Positions 1 to 5,296 of a stretch of DNA of 10,125 bases are shown piece after piece. A model generated the notes under the pieces. That model was not told where the DNA came from, ran no database searches, and saw only the letters and a program-made list of their open reading frames with translations. The position numbers and the translations under genes are program-made. The stretch's first letter is position 1. Each line of letters starts with the position of its first letter. Where the stretch lies: assembly GCA_946481445.1 (NCBI GenBank), contig CAMLOA010000035.1, forward strand, positions 1 through 10,125. Direction: 5' to 3'. The DNA comes from an uncultured Devosia sp. (GTDB taxonomy: Bacteria; Pseudomonadota; Alphaproteobacteria; Rhizobiales; Devosiaceae).

Positions 1-1
1 A

Positions 2-361
2 GTGGCCGGCGTCGTCTACCACCTGGCCTATTTCGACCGCTCCTTCATCGATCGGCTGCAGCAGGGCAACTGGTTCGAAGACCCGTCCTATTCCGCGCTC
101 GATTGCTCGGTGACCGGTCCCATCACCATTGGCGACATCTCCACCCGCGCTGGCGGCGAGGAGATCTTCAAGGAGGGCCGCTCGCTGATCTGGAAGTCGC
201 TGCGCGTCACCCGCGTCTACGACCAGGCCAATGATGCGCTGATCTACCTGGCCCATGCCCGCCAGGTTCAGCAGGGCAGCGGCAAGATGAGCCTGTCGGT
301 CATTCCCCTGGCCGGCCAGCAGGTCACCTGGGCCAATGGCGCCCCCGCCGCGGCCCAATAA
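2..361 (+). CDS. CreA family protein, 3' part only
   Basis: This is the C-terminal 119 residues of a CreA-like protein; the start lies left of the window, so the GTG at base 2 is just the first whole codon. The family is found in many proteobacteria, usually with a signal peptide and a periplasmic location, and its biochemical role is unknown. The visible part carries the family pattern: a single cysteine in ALDCSVTGPI, then GEEIFKEGRSLIWKSLRV, a VYDQANDALIYLAH strand, and a serine-rich end (MSLSVIPL) before an Ala/Pro tail. The stop codon is TAA. The next gene starts 85 bases downstream on the same strand. I see no convincing terminator between them, only a weak AATCA/TGATT stem just after the stop. 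The family call rests on recognising this pattern. The missing N-terminus prevents checking for the signal peptide. Confidence 0.75.
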   Translation: MAGVVYHLAYFDRSFIDRLQQGNWFEDPSYSALDCSVTGPITIGDISTRAGGEEIFKEGRSLIWKSLRVTRVYDQANDALIYLAHARQVQQGSGKMSLSVIPLAGQQVTWANGAPAAAQ

Positions 362-446
362 TTTGAATCAATCCTGATTACATTCCGCTACCGAATGAAA
401 ATACCTGGCGCGCAGCCTTTCCCCATGTTGTTCCGGGGAGAGGGCT

Positions 447-650
447 ATGGGGCGACTGAATCAATTCCTGGCCGATAACGCGGCAGACCTGCTGTTCAAC
501 TTCGCGGCCTTCATCATCATCTATCTGATCGCCCGCCTGCTCAAGGCCAGTCCGCTCATCGCCATGAGCTTCGCGGTGCTGCCGCCCTTGCTCGCCTATG
601 CCTGGCAGCATCCCTCCGCCACCACCAGCCTTCTGGGCCTGCTGCGCTGA
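447..650 (+). CDS. small two-helix membrane protein, unknown function
   Basis: A 67-residue protein that I do not recognise. It begins with a polar stretch (MGRLNQFLADNAAD), then a hydrophobic helix at about residues 14-32 (LLFNFAAFIIIYLIARLL). A short positively charged turn follows, then a second hydrophobic segment at about 36-53 (PLIAMSFAVLPPLLAYAW), and it ends in a short Leu-rich tail. This suggests a small inner-membrane protein with both ends on the same side. The start is supported by the purine-rich ribosome binding site GGGGAGAGGG, three bases before the ATG when measured from its last G. It sits alone between a CreA-family gene and a peroxiredoxin gene, 161 bases ahead of the latter. 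Codon use is GC-rich like its neighbours. No function can be assigned from sequence alone. Confidence 0.75.
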   Translation: MGRLNQFLADNAADLLFNFAAFIIIYLIARLLKASPLIAMSFAVLPPLLAYAWQHPSATTSLLGLLR

Positions 651-727
651 GCGCGGATTTCGCCACAGGGCCCGGCGCCGGAACATGATGGCGCCAAGCC
701 ATTGCAAATCATAAAAGGATTTCGCGA

Positions 728-750
728 CGCGCCCCTGCAAACGGGGCGTG
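728..750 (+). other. GC-rich hairpin upstream of the peroxiredoxin gene
   Basis: CGCCCC and GGGGCG form a six-base stem around a seven-base loop (TGCAAAC), extended by one G-T and one C-G pair. There is no T-run after it, so it does not look like a classical intrinsic terminator on the plus strand. It lies 78 bases after the small membrane gene and 61 bases before the peroxiredoxin start. It could slow or stop transcription or shape the 5' leader. No function is shown. Confidence 0.35.
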
Positions 751-811
751 CGCTCACGATATTCTGGACACGAACTCATAGAGGGCCACTGCGCCCGCAA
801 GGAACAGAACG

Positions 812-1447
812 ATGGCAATTCTGATTGGCGATACCGCCCCCGATTTCACTGCCGATTCCACCGAAGGCCCGATCCGCTTCCACGATTACATCGACGGGTC
901 CTGGGCCGTGCTGTTCAGCCACCCCAAGAACTTCACGCCGGTCTGCACCACCGAGCTGGGCTACACGGCCAAGCTCAAGCCCGAATTCGACAAGCGCGGC
1001 GTCAAGGTGCTGGGTCTGTCGGTCGACAAGCTCGAGGATCATGGCGGCTGGGCCAAGGACATCGAGGAAACCCAGGGTGCTGCCCTCAATTTCCCGCTCC
1101 TGGCCGATACCAAGGGCGAGGTCGCCCGGCTCTATGACATGATCCATCCCAATGCCGACAACACGCTGACCGTGCGCTCGGTCTTCGTCATCGGCCCGGA
1201 CAAGAAGGTCAAGCTCAAGATCGAGTATCCGGCCTCCACCGGCCGCAATTTCGACGAGGTGCTGCGCGTCATCGACAGCCTGCAGCTCACCGCGAAATAT
1301 TCGGTTGCCACTCCCGTCAACTGGAAGCATGGCGAGGACGTGATCATCGCCTCGTCCGTTTCGGCCGAAGCCGCCAAGGAGAAGTTCCCCGGCGGCTGGA
1401 AGGAACCCAAGCCCTATCTTCGCATTGTTCCTCAGCCGCGCGGCTAG
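812..1447 (+). CDS. 1-Cys peroxiredoxin (Prx6 type)
   Basis: This cytoplasmic thiol peroxidase reduces hydrogen peroxide, organic hydroperoxides and possibly peroxynitrite. The 211 residues show the AhpC/TSA thioredoxin fold followed by the 1-Cys Prx C-terminal domain (about residues 150-211). The active-site loop PKNFTPVC runs from Pro38 to Cys45, with Thr42 in place, and the partner arginine is Arg122 in VRSVFVIG. Cys45 is the only cysteine in the whole protein, so it is a genuine 1-Cys enzyme and must be recycled by an outside reductant such as glutathione or a thioredoxin-like protein. The length is normal for Prx6 proteins (about 210-225). An AAGGAAC ribosome binding site lies about seven bases before the ATG. 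The gene stands alone, with clear terminator structure after it. A peroxide-responsive promoter is plausible but I cannot identify an operator. Confidence 0.95.
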   Translation: MAILIGDTAPDFTADSTEGPIRFHDYIDGSWAVLFSHPKNFTPVCTTELGYTAKLKPEFDKRGVKVLGLSVDKLEDHGGWAKDIEETQGAALNFPLLADTKGEVARLYDMIHPNADNTLTVRSVFVIGPDKKVKLKIEYPASTGRNFDEVLRVIDSLQLTAKYSVATPVNWKHGEDVIIASSVSAEAAKEKFPGGWKEPKPYLRIVPQPRG

Positions 1448-1458
1448 GCTGGCGGCCT

Positions 1459-1486
1459 GGCGCGTTCCCCTGCGCGCCCCGTTTTT
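1459..1486 (+). terminator. possible first terminator after peroxiredoxin
   Basis: GGCGCG (1459-1464) can pair with CGCGCC (1473-1478) around an eight-base loop, followed by CC, G and five T residues. It begins 12 bases after the peroxiredoxin stop. The six-pair stem is all G-C, but the T-run is separated from it by three bases, so it is weaker than the next one. Confidence 0.45.
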
Positions 1487-1500
1487 CTCCCTGACAGACT

Positions 1501-1532
1501 GGGCGGTGGTTCATCCCACCGCCCTTTTCTTT
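1501..1532 (+). terminator. intrinsic terminator after peroxiredoxin
   Basis: A perfect nine-base inverted repeat, GGGCGGTGG and CCACCGCCC, encloses the six-base loop TTCATC and is followed directly by TTTTCTTT. This is a textbook rho-independent terminator for plus-strand transcription. On the minus strand there is no T-run after the stem, so it should act in one direction only. Confidence 0.9.
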
Positions 1533-1549
1533 CCGTGTCTGCGCCGCGG

Positions 1550-1972
1550 CTAGCGCTGGCGCGCCCGCACGCGGTTGTTGCGCGGGCCATGCTCCAGGTC
1601 CACCGCGCCCAGCAGTTCGAGCACCGGCGTCACGTAATTGGCAAAGCGCCCGCGATAGCCCTTGCGCAGCCCGTAATAGCCGCCCACCGGGTTGTCGGGG
1701 CTGCGGGCCCAGGCTTCCACACTGCCTTCGGTCACCGGCTTGCCCTCATCGGCATTGCCCAGCGCCATCCAGTCTCCGTGCCGCTCCAGCATGGCGCTGA
1801 GGTCGTCCAGGCACCGCAACCGGTAGGAGAGGCGCGTGGTCCCCACTTCCACCACCAGGGCGGGCGGGTCGAGGGTCTCGTCCTTCCAGGCGCGGTATTC
1901 CGAGCTCAGTGACGGAGTCTTGAGCAGCCAGGGATCGTCCGCCGTGCCGCTGCCATAAGTGATCATGTTCAT
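1550..1972 (-). CDS. conserved protein of unknown function (DUF6855-like)
   Basis: A 140-residue soluble protein without signal peptide or membrane helix. I recognise it as a conserved bacterial family without known function; DUF6855 is the label I recall, but I could not check it. Conserved-looking blocks are GTADDPWLLKTP near the N-terminus, CLDDLSAMLERHGDWMALG with the following DEGKP in the middle, RSPDNPVGGYYGLRKGYRG, and a C-terminal EHGPRNNRVRA. The start at 1972 overlaps the stop of the upstream SRPBCC gene by four bases (ATGA). GAGGAG lies eight bases before this ATG, which favours it over the second methionine at 1966. Translational coupling implies the two products are made in similar amounts and probably serve one process. 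The basic, asparagine-rich tail could bind a nucleic acid or an acidic partner, but that is a guess. Confidence 0.8.
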   Translation of the reverse strand: MNMITYGSGTADDPWLLKTPSLSSEYRAWKDETLDPPALVVEVGTTRLSYRLRCLDDLSAMLERHGDWMALGNADEGKPVTEGSVEAWARSPDNPVGGYYGLRKGYRGRFANYVTPVLELLGAVDLEHGPRNNRVRARQR

Positions 1973-2394
1973 GCCACATGCTCCTCTGTCGCCGCTGCCA
2001 GGGCGGCGGCAAACTGGTCGAAGGACGGCTGCAGGTCCGGCATGGACCCAAAGATCATCCCGGCCAGGAGGCCATCATAGACCTCTTCCATGACGAGGCG
2101 TGTCTTTCCGCCCGCGGGGGCCAGTGTGAAGGTCCGCACGCCCCGGAACAGGCCCAGCGCCATGCCGCCCCGCCACTCCATCCGCCGTCCGGGCTCCCAG
2201 CCGCTGACCGTCAGCGCAAACGCCCGCCCGGGCGCGGCATCCGACCACAGCCGGATTCGCGCGCCCGGCCGGATCTGCCCCTCGATGCGGGTGATCCCGA
2301 ATGGCCCGCTGGCCAGCCGTGCTGCATCCGTGAGCACCGCCCATAGCTGGGCCGGACTGGCGGCAATCTCTCGTTCCACGCGATAGCGATACAT
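1969..2394 (-). CDS. SRPBCC (START-like) family protein
   Basis: A 141-residue protein of the SRPBCC/START-like fold, a helix-grip fold with a deep hydrophobic pocket for small lipophilic ligands. The opening YRYRVEREIAASPAQLWAVLTD is the typical first strand followed by the first helix. Then come strands such as IRPGARIRLWSD and MEWRGGMALGLFRGVRTFTL, and a long C-terminal helix (about residues 120-141) that would close the pocket. No catalytic residues can be named, and members range from ligand carriers to cyclases and Hsp90 co-chaperone relatives. The ATG at 2394 has GGGAG about seven bases upstream. It is the first gene of a two-gene minus-strand operon and faces a YafY-type regulator across a 65-base spacer that contains a promoter-like element and a small dyad. 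Repression by that regulator is likely, with an unknown ligand. Confidence 0.85.
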   Translation of the reverse strand: MYRYRVEREIAASPAQLWAVLTDAARLASGPFGITRIEGQIRPGARIRLWSDAAPGRAFALTVSGWEPGRRMEWRGGMALGLFRGVRTFTLAPAGGKTRLVMEEVYDGLLAGMIFGSMPDLQPSFDQFAAALAAATEEHVA

Positions 2395-2397
2395 GGC

Positions 2398-2426
2398 TTG
2401 CTCCCTGTGATGCGACCAGCCATAAA
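2398..2426 (+). promoter_or_regulatory. possible promoter of the YafY-type regulator
   Basis: TTGCTC (2398-2403) and CATAAA (2421-2426) are separated by 17 bases. CATAAA matches four of six consensus -10 positions and TTGCTC three of six -35 positions. Transcription would start near 2433, about 27 bases before the ATG. The small dyad at 2438-2450 would then lie just downstream of the start site. Confidence 0.35.
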
Positions 2427-2430
2427 CCTG

Positions 2431-2459
2431 CTAATACGACATCTATTGTCAGGGTTGAA
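2431..2459 (-). promoter_or_regulatory. possible promoter of the SRPBCC operon
   Basis: Read on the minus strand, TTCAAC (2459-2454) and TATTAG (2436-2431) are separated by 17 bases, with three of six and four of six consensus matches. The start site would be near 2424, about 30 bases before the SRPBCC ATG. The dyad at 2438-2450 lies wholly inside the spacer between the two boxes. Confidence 0.4.
2438..2450. promoter_or_regulatory. candidate operator dyad for the YafY-type regulator
   Basis: GACA, the five-base spacer TCTAT, and TGTC form a short perfect inverted repeat. It is only four bases per arm, so it could arise by chance. Its position makes it more persuasive: inside the likely minus-strand promoter and just after the likely plus-strand start site, ten bases before the regulator's own ATG. 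A repressor bound here could control both genes. Confidence 0.4.
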
Positions 2460-3074
2460 ATGCGCGCCGCCCGCCTGCTGCATATTCTGCTGTTGCTGCA
2501 AAATCGCGGCCGCCTCACCGCCAATGCCCTGGCCGAGGAACTCGAAGTCGCCCCGCGCACCATCCTGCGCGACATGGATGCCCTGACCGAGGCGGGCCTG
2601 CCCGTCGTCACCTATCAGGGCAATCGCGGCGGCTTCGAGCTTGGCTTCAATTACCGCACGCGCCTCACCGGCCTGGCCGCCGACGAGGCCGAGGCGCTGG
2701 CCGTGCTCCTGGCCGATCCGACCCCGCGCCTGGCCGATCTGGGCATGGCGGTCGCCGCGGCCCGGGCCAGCAACAAGCTGGTGGAATCGCTGCCCGATGG
2801 CGTGCGCCAGCGGGTGGCCGAGGCCAGGGGCCGCTTCGCTATCGAGCCGCTGCCCGCCGCGCCGGCCGATCCGCGCATTGCCGCCCTGGCCCAGGCGGTC
2901 CGGCGCCGGGTCGCGGTGCGCCTCGCGGCCCGCTCGCGCGCGCCGGTCACCGTGCATCCGGTGGGCCTTGCCTATGGCGCCGAAGGCTGGGTGCTGGCCG
3001 ATGCGCTGCGGCCCGGCCGCCCCATTCCGGCCGCGGACTGGGGCGACATCAACATCTCGTCGCTGCCGTTCTGA
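2460..3074 (+). CDS. YafY/DeoR-type HTH regulator with shortened WYL-like tail
   Basis: A 204-residue transcription factor. Residues 4-60 form a winged HTH of the HTH_11 type, with LTANALAEELEV and then the recognition helix around PRTILRDMDAL (32-42), and a GNRGGF wing. A linker helix region follows (TGLAADEAEALAVLL onward). The C-terminal part keeps the first strand pair of a WYL domain (HPVGLAYGAEGWVLADAL, about 166-183), but the protein stops about 20 residues later. Full WYL regulators of this class continue further, so the sensor domain looks cut short. The other reading frames downstream do not supply a missing end. AGGG lies five bases before the ATG. The stop is only three bases from the stop of the convergent MFS gene. 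It probably represses the divergent SRPBCC operon and itself. Confidence 0.85.
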   Translation: MRAARLLHILLLLQNRGRLTANALAEELEVAPRTILRDMDALTEAGLPVVTYQGNRGGFELGFNYRTRLTGLAADEAEALAVLLADPTPRLADLGMAVAAARASNKLVESLPDGVRQRVAEARGRFAIEPLPAAPADPRIAALAQAVRRRVAVRLAARSRAPVTVHPVGLAYGAEGWVLADALRPGRPIPAADWGDINISSLPF

Positions 3075-3077
3075 GGC

Positions 3078-4505
3078 CTATTCGGCCGCAAACACCGAAC
3101 TGGGGTCCTGCGGGCGGATCAGGCTCACCATGCGCAAGGCGCCCAGCAGCGCCAGGCCGGCAATGGCCGCACCCATCACATAGACCGGCACCATGGCCCA
3201 GCGATAGTCGGCTGCCGCGGCCGCGCTGGCCAGCCCGGCCGCATTGGCGGCCACCCCGGCCAGCGCCGCGCCGATGGCGTTGCCCGCCGATTGCGTCGTG
3301 GGCACCAGTGCCGAGGTGCGGTCGCGCTCGGCGTCGCTGGCCGCTTCCATCATGGTGAGGTTGAGGTAGCCATTGGCAATGCCGAAGCCGCTGCCGATGG
3401 TTAGCTGCCCGATCACCACCACGGCCACCAGCCCGGTCTCGAGCCCCGCCAGCACCAGCAGCAGGCCGCCCCCGATCAGCGCCGGCCCGAGCCGGATCAG
3501 GATCTTGCGGGTCTCCTTCTGCTTCACATTGGCGACGGTGATCGCCGAGGCGCTCCACGCCACGGCCAGCACGGCCGCCAGCGCGCCCGCCAGGGTCGGT
3601 CCATAGTTCCAGATTTCCTGCACCACCAGCACCAGGTAGACGGCCGAGCCGGCAGCCGCCACGTTGATCAGCAGCAGCACCCACAGGCCCGTTCCCACCA
3701 CCGAGACCGGGCGGAAGGCGTCGGACGGCATCAGCCGGTCGCGCGCACGGCCATCCAGCCACACCGCGCCCACCAGCAGCACGGCGGCACCAACGAGCAG
3801 GGCGGCCGCCTGCAGGGGCGGCGTCACCGCCGCCAGCGCCACCAGCATGATGCCCAGCCCGATGATGGAGAGGCGGATGCCGGGAAAACTTGCCGGCCGG
3901 TTCTCGTCGGGCGTGTGCGCGGGCACCGCGACCATCACCATGGCCGAGAACACCAGCACGAAGGGCACGCTGACCAGGAAGGCTGCCCGCCACGAGATCA
4001 TCTCGGTCAGCAGCCCGGCCAGCGCCGGGCCGCCAAAGGCGGCGATGGCCCAGATCATGGCCTGCATGCCGAACACCTTGGGCACCAGCCGGCTGGGAAA
4101 GAGCGCGGGGATGAGCGCAAAGCAGATGGCCGCCACCACGCCCTCGCCCAGGCCCTGCAGCGCCCGCCCCACCAGCACCTGCTCCATGCCATTGGCCGAT
4201 CCGGCCACCAGCGTGCCGGCCAGGAACACCCCGGCCGAAACCAGCAGCGCATTGCGCGCGCCCAGCCGCTGCTTGAACAGCGCCGCCCCGGCGCCCCCGA
4301 CAATGGCAAAGACCAGGAACAGCGTCAGCGCCCAGGAGATCAGCGCCACCCCGCCCATTTCCTGCACCGCCGTCGGCAGCGAGATCGAACTGAGAAACGC
4401 GTTAAAGGCCAGCAGGGCCACTCCCAGGCACAGGATCAGCGTGACGGTGGCATATTTTGGCGCAAGGATTTCGGCCCAGCGGCCGGAGCTGGAGGAATCG
4501 GACAT
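3078..4505 (-). CDS. MFS transporter (DHA-type drug/metabolite efflux)
   Basis: A 475-residue inner-membrane transporter of the major facilitator superfamily, probably proton-driven efflux of a small molecule. After a short serine-rich cytoplasmic start (MSDSSSSGRW) it is hydrophobic almost throughout. A motif-A-like loop (FKQRLGARNALL, about 77-88) and the motif-B sequence GRALQGLGEG (113-122) point to the drug:H+ antiporter groups. The length would fit the 14-helix DHA2 group, but I cannot fix the helix number by eye. I chose the ATG at 4505 because the protein starts cleanly there with GAGAAAG upstream. The same frame stays open to 4712, but that stretch lies inside the upstream regulator gene. 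The gene follows the ArsR-rhodanese gene by 70 bases on the same strand, so it may be co-transcribed. Substrate unknown. Confidence 0.88.
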   Translation of the reverse strand: MSDSSSSGRWAEILAPKYATVTLILCLGVALLAFNAFLSSISLPTAVQEMGGVALISWALTLFLVFAIVGGAGAALFKQRLGARNALLVSAGVFLAGTLVAGSANGMEQVLVGRALQGLGEGVVAAICFALIPALFPSRLVPKVFGMQAMIWAIAAFGGPALAGLLTEMISWRAAFLVSVPFVLVFSAMVMVAVPAHTPDENRPASFPGIRLSIIGLGIMLVALAAVTPPLQAAALLVGAAVLLVGAVWLDGRARDRLMPSDAFRPVSVVGTGLWVLLLINVAAAGSAVYLVLVVQEIWNYGPTLAGALAAVLAVAWSASAITVANVKQKETRKILIRLGPALIGGGLLLVLAGLETGLVAVVVIGQLTIGSGFGIANGYLNLTMMEAASDAERDRTSALVPTTQSAGNAIGAALAGVAANAAGLASAAAAADYRWAMVPVYVMGAAIAGLALLGALRMVSLIRPQDPSSVFAAE

Positions 4506-4575
4506 CGAAAAGGCTTTCTCGCAAAACTGCCCCTGTGTTACGCCCGCGAAATTAAAAAAGCAATGGCTTGGTTTA

Positions 4576-5235
4576 TTAGCTTGCCACCGGCCGGCCGGCT
4601 GCGCGCCACTCGGGTAGTCCGTCTTCCAGCCGGCGTGCAGTGCGTCCGCTCTGCCGTAAGGTGCTGGCCGCCTTGAAGGAGAGAATGCACCGCGGTCCCC
4701 GGCAATAGGCAACGATCTCGCGGCCGTCCGGCAGTTCGTCCAGTCGCGCGCCGAGCTGCTCGAGCGGCAGGCTGATGGCGCCGGGAATGTGACCGGCGCG
4801 ATACTCTTCCTCCGGCCGCACGTCGATCAGCGTCACGCTGCCCTCGGCCATGCGCTCTGCCAACTCTGCTGCCCCGATCGGCTCAAGGGCATCGAGCGCG
4901 GTATAATACTCCTCGACGATGGCGCGCACGCCGGCGATGTTGTGTTCGGCCAGGCTTCGCAAGCTCGATACCGCGGCCAGCACAGGCCCTTCTGCCAGCC
5001 GGTAGACGACCTGCTTGCCTTCGCGCCGCCCGACCACCAGACCCGCCTTGCGCAGTTGCTGCAGATGCTGAGAGGCATTGGCGAAGCCAAGCCCGGTGCG
5101 CGCCGCGATTGCCTCCACCGCCAGTTCGCCTTGCGCCAGCAGATCCAGGATTTCCAGGCGGTAGCCGTTGCCCAGCACGCGTCCCAGTCCGGCGATGGCA
5201 TCGAACAGCAGGCGGGTAGGGTTGGCACTTGACAT
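4576..5235 (-). CDS. ArsR-family regulator fused to a rhodanese domain
   Basis: A 219-residue two-domain protein. Residues about 15-82 form an ArsR/SmtB winged HTH: GNGYRLEILDLLAQGELAVEAIA, the recognition helix near FANASQHLQQLRKAGLV (51-67), and the wing GRREGKQVVYRL. Residues about 120-217 form a rhodanese domain (LIDVRPEEEYRAGHIPGA, then LEDGLPEWRAAG at the end). Its active-site loop is CRGPRC, with Cys178 as the presumed persulfide-carrying residue and a second cysteine, Cys183. These are the only two cysteines, so the HTH half lacks both the metal-binding and the dithiol-sensing cysteines known in other ArsR proteins. Rhodanese domains handle sulfane sulfur, so a reactive-sulfur signal is a reasonable inference, though other oxidants remain possible. 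AAGGA lies six bases before the ATG. It faces an MFS gene across a spacer with a perfect dyad and probably represses both. Confidence 0.92.
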   Translation of the reverse strand: MSSANPTRLLFDAIAGLGRVLGNGYRLEILDLLAQGELAVEAIAARTGLGFANASQHLQQLRKAGLVVGRREGKQVVYRLAEGPVLAAVSSLRSLAEHNIAGVRAIVEEYYTALDALEPIGAAELAERMAEGSVTLIDVRPEEEYRAGHIPGAISLPLEQLGARLDELPDGREIVAYCRGPRCILSFKAASTLRQSGRTARRLEDGLPEWRAAGRPVAS

Positions 5236-5247
5236 CGACCGTCCTTC

Positions 5248-5271
5248 TCATTCAAGAAAGTTATTGAATGA
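5248..5271. promoter_or_regulatory. inverted-repeat operator for the ArsR-rhodanese regulator
   Basis: TCATTCAA and TTGAATGA are perfect eight-base arms around the eight-base spacer GAAAGTTA, 24 bases in all. The TTCAA/TTGAA half-sites and the spacing resemble ArsR-family operators. It lies in the 60-base gap between the divergent regulator and MFS genes and overlaps the -10 box and start site of the regulator promoter. Binding should therefore block the regulator and probably the transporter too. Confidence 0.75.
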
Positions 5272-5296
5272 TATCGGGACGAGGGGACCTGTTCAA
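5268..5296 (-). promoter_or_regulatory. sigma70-like promoter of the ArsR-rhodanese gene
   Basis: On the minus strand TTGAAC (5296-5291) and TATCAT (5273-5268) are 17 bases apart and match four of six and five of six consensus positions. Transcription would begin near 5261, inside the operator spacer, giving a leader of about 26 bases. The -35 box overlaps the start codon of the divergent MFS gene. I could not find an equally good promoter for that MFS gene. Confidence 0.6.

Noticed and set aside
361..380. AATCA/TGATT stem after the CreA-family gene as a terminator
   Set aside because: Only five mostly A-T pairs with no T-run; unlikely to terminate.
2211..2957. Minus-strand open frame of 248 codons across the HTH regulator and SRPBCC genes
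   Set aside because: It is antisense to two recognisable proteins, its product is compositionally odd (rich in Gly, Arg, His and Gln) and matches no family. In GC-rich DNA such open antisense frames are common.
3664..4676. Two long plus-strand frames opposite the 475-residue MFS gene
   Set aside because: Both give Ser/Thr/Ala-rich or His/Gln-rich products with no domain, while the minus strand encodes a transporter with MFS motifs.
4506..4712. N-terminal extension of the MFS gene to an ATG at 4712
   Set aside because: The added residues are polar and non-conserved in appearance and would overlap the rhodanese end of the upstream gene; ATG 4505 gives a normal transporter start.
5229..5257. 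Perfect -35 hexamer TTGACA at 5229-5234 as promoter for the divergent MFS gene
   Set aside because: It overlaps the regulator start codon, and no -10-like hexamer lies 16-18 bases downstream.
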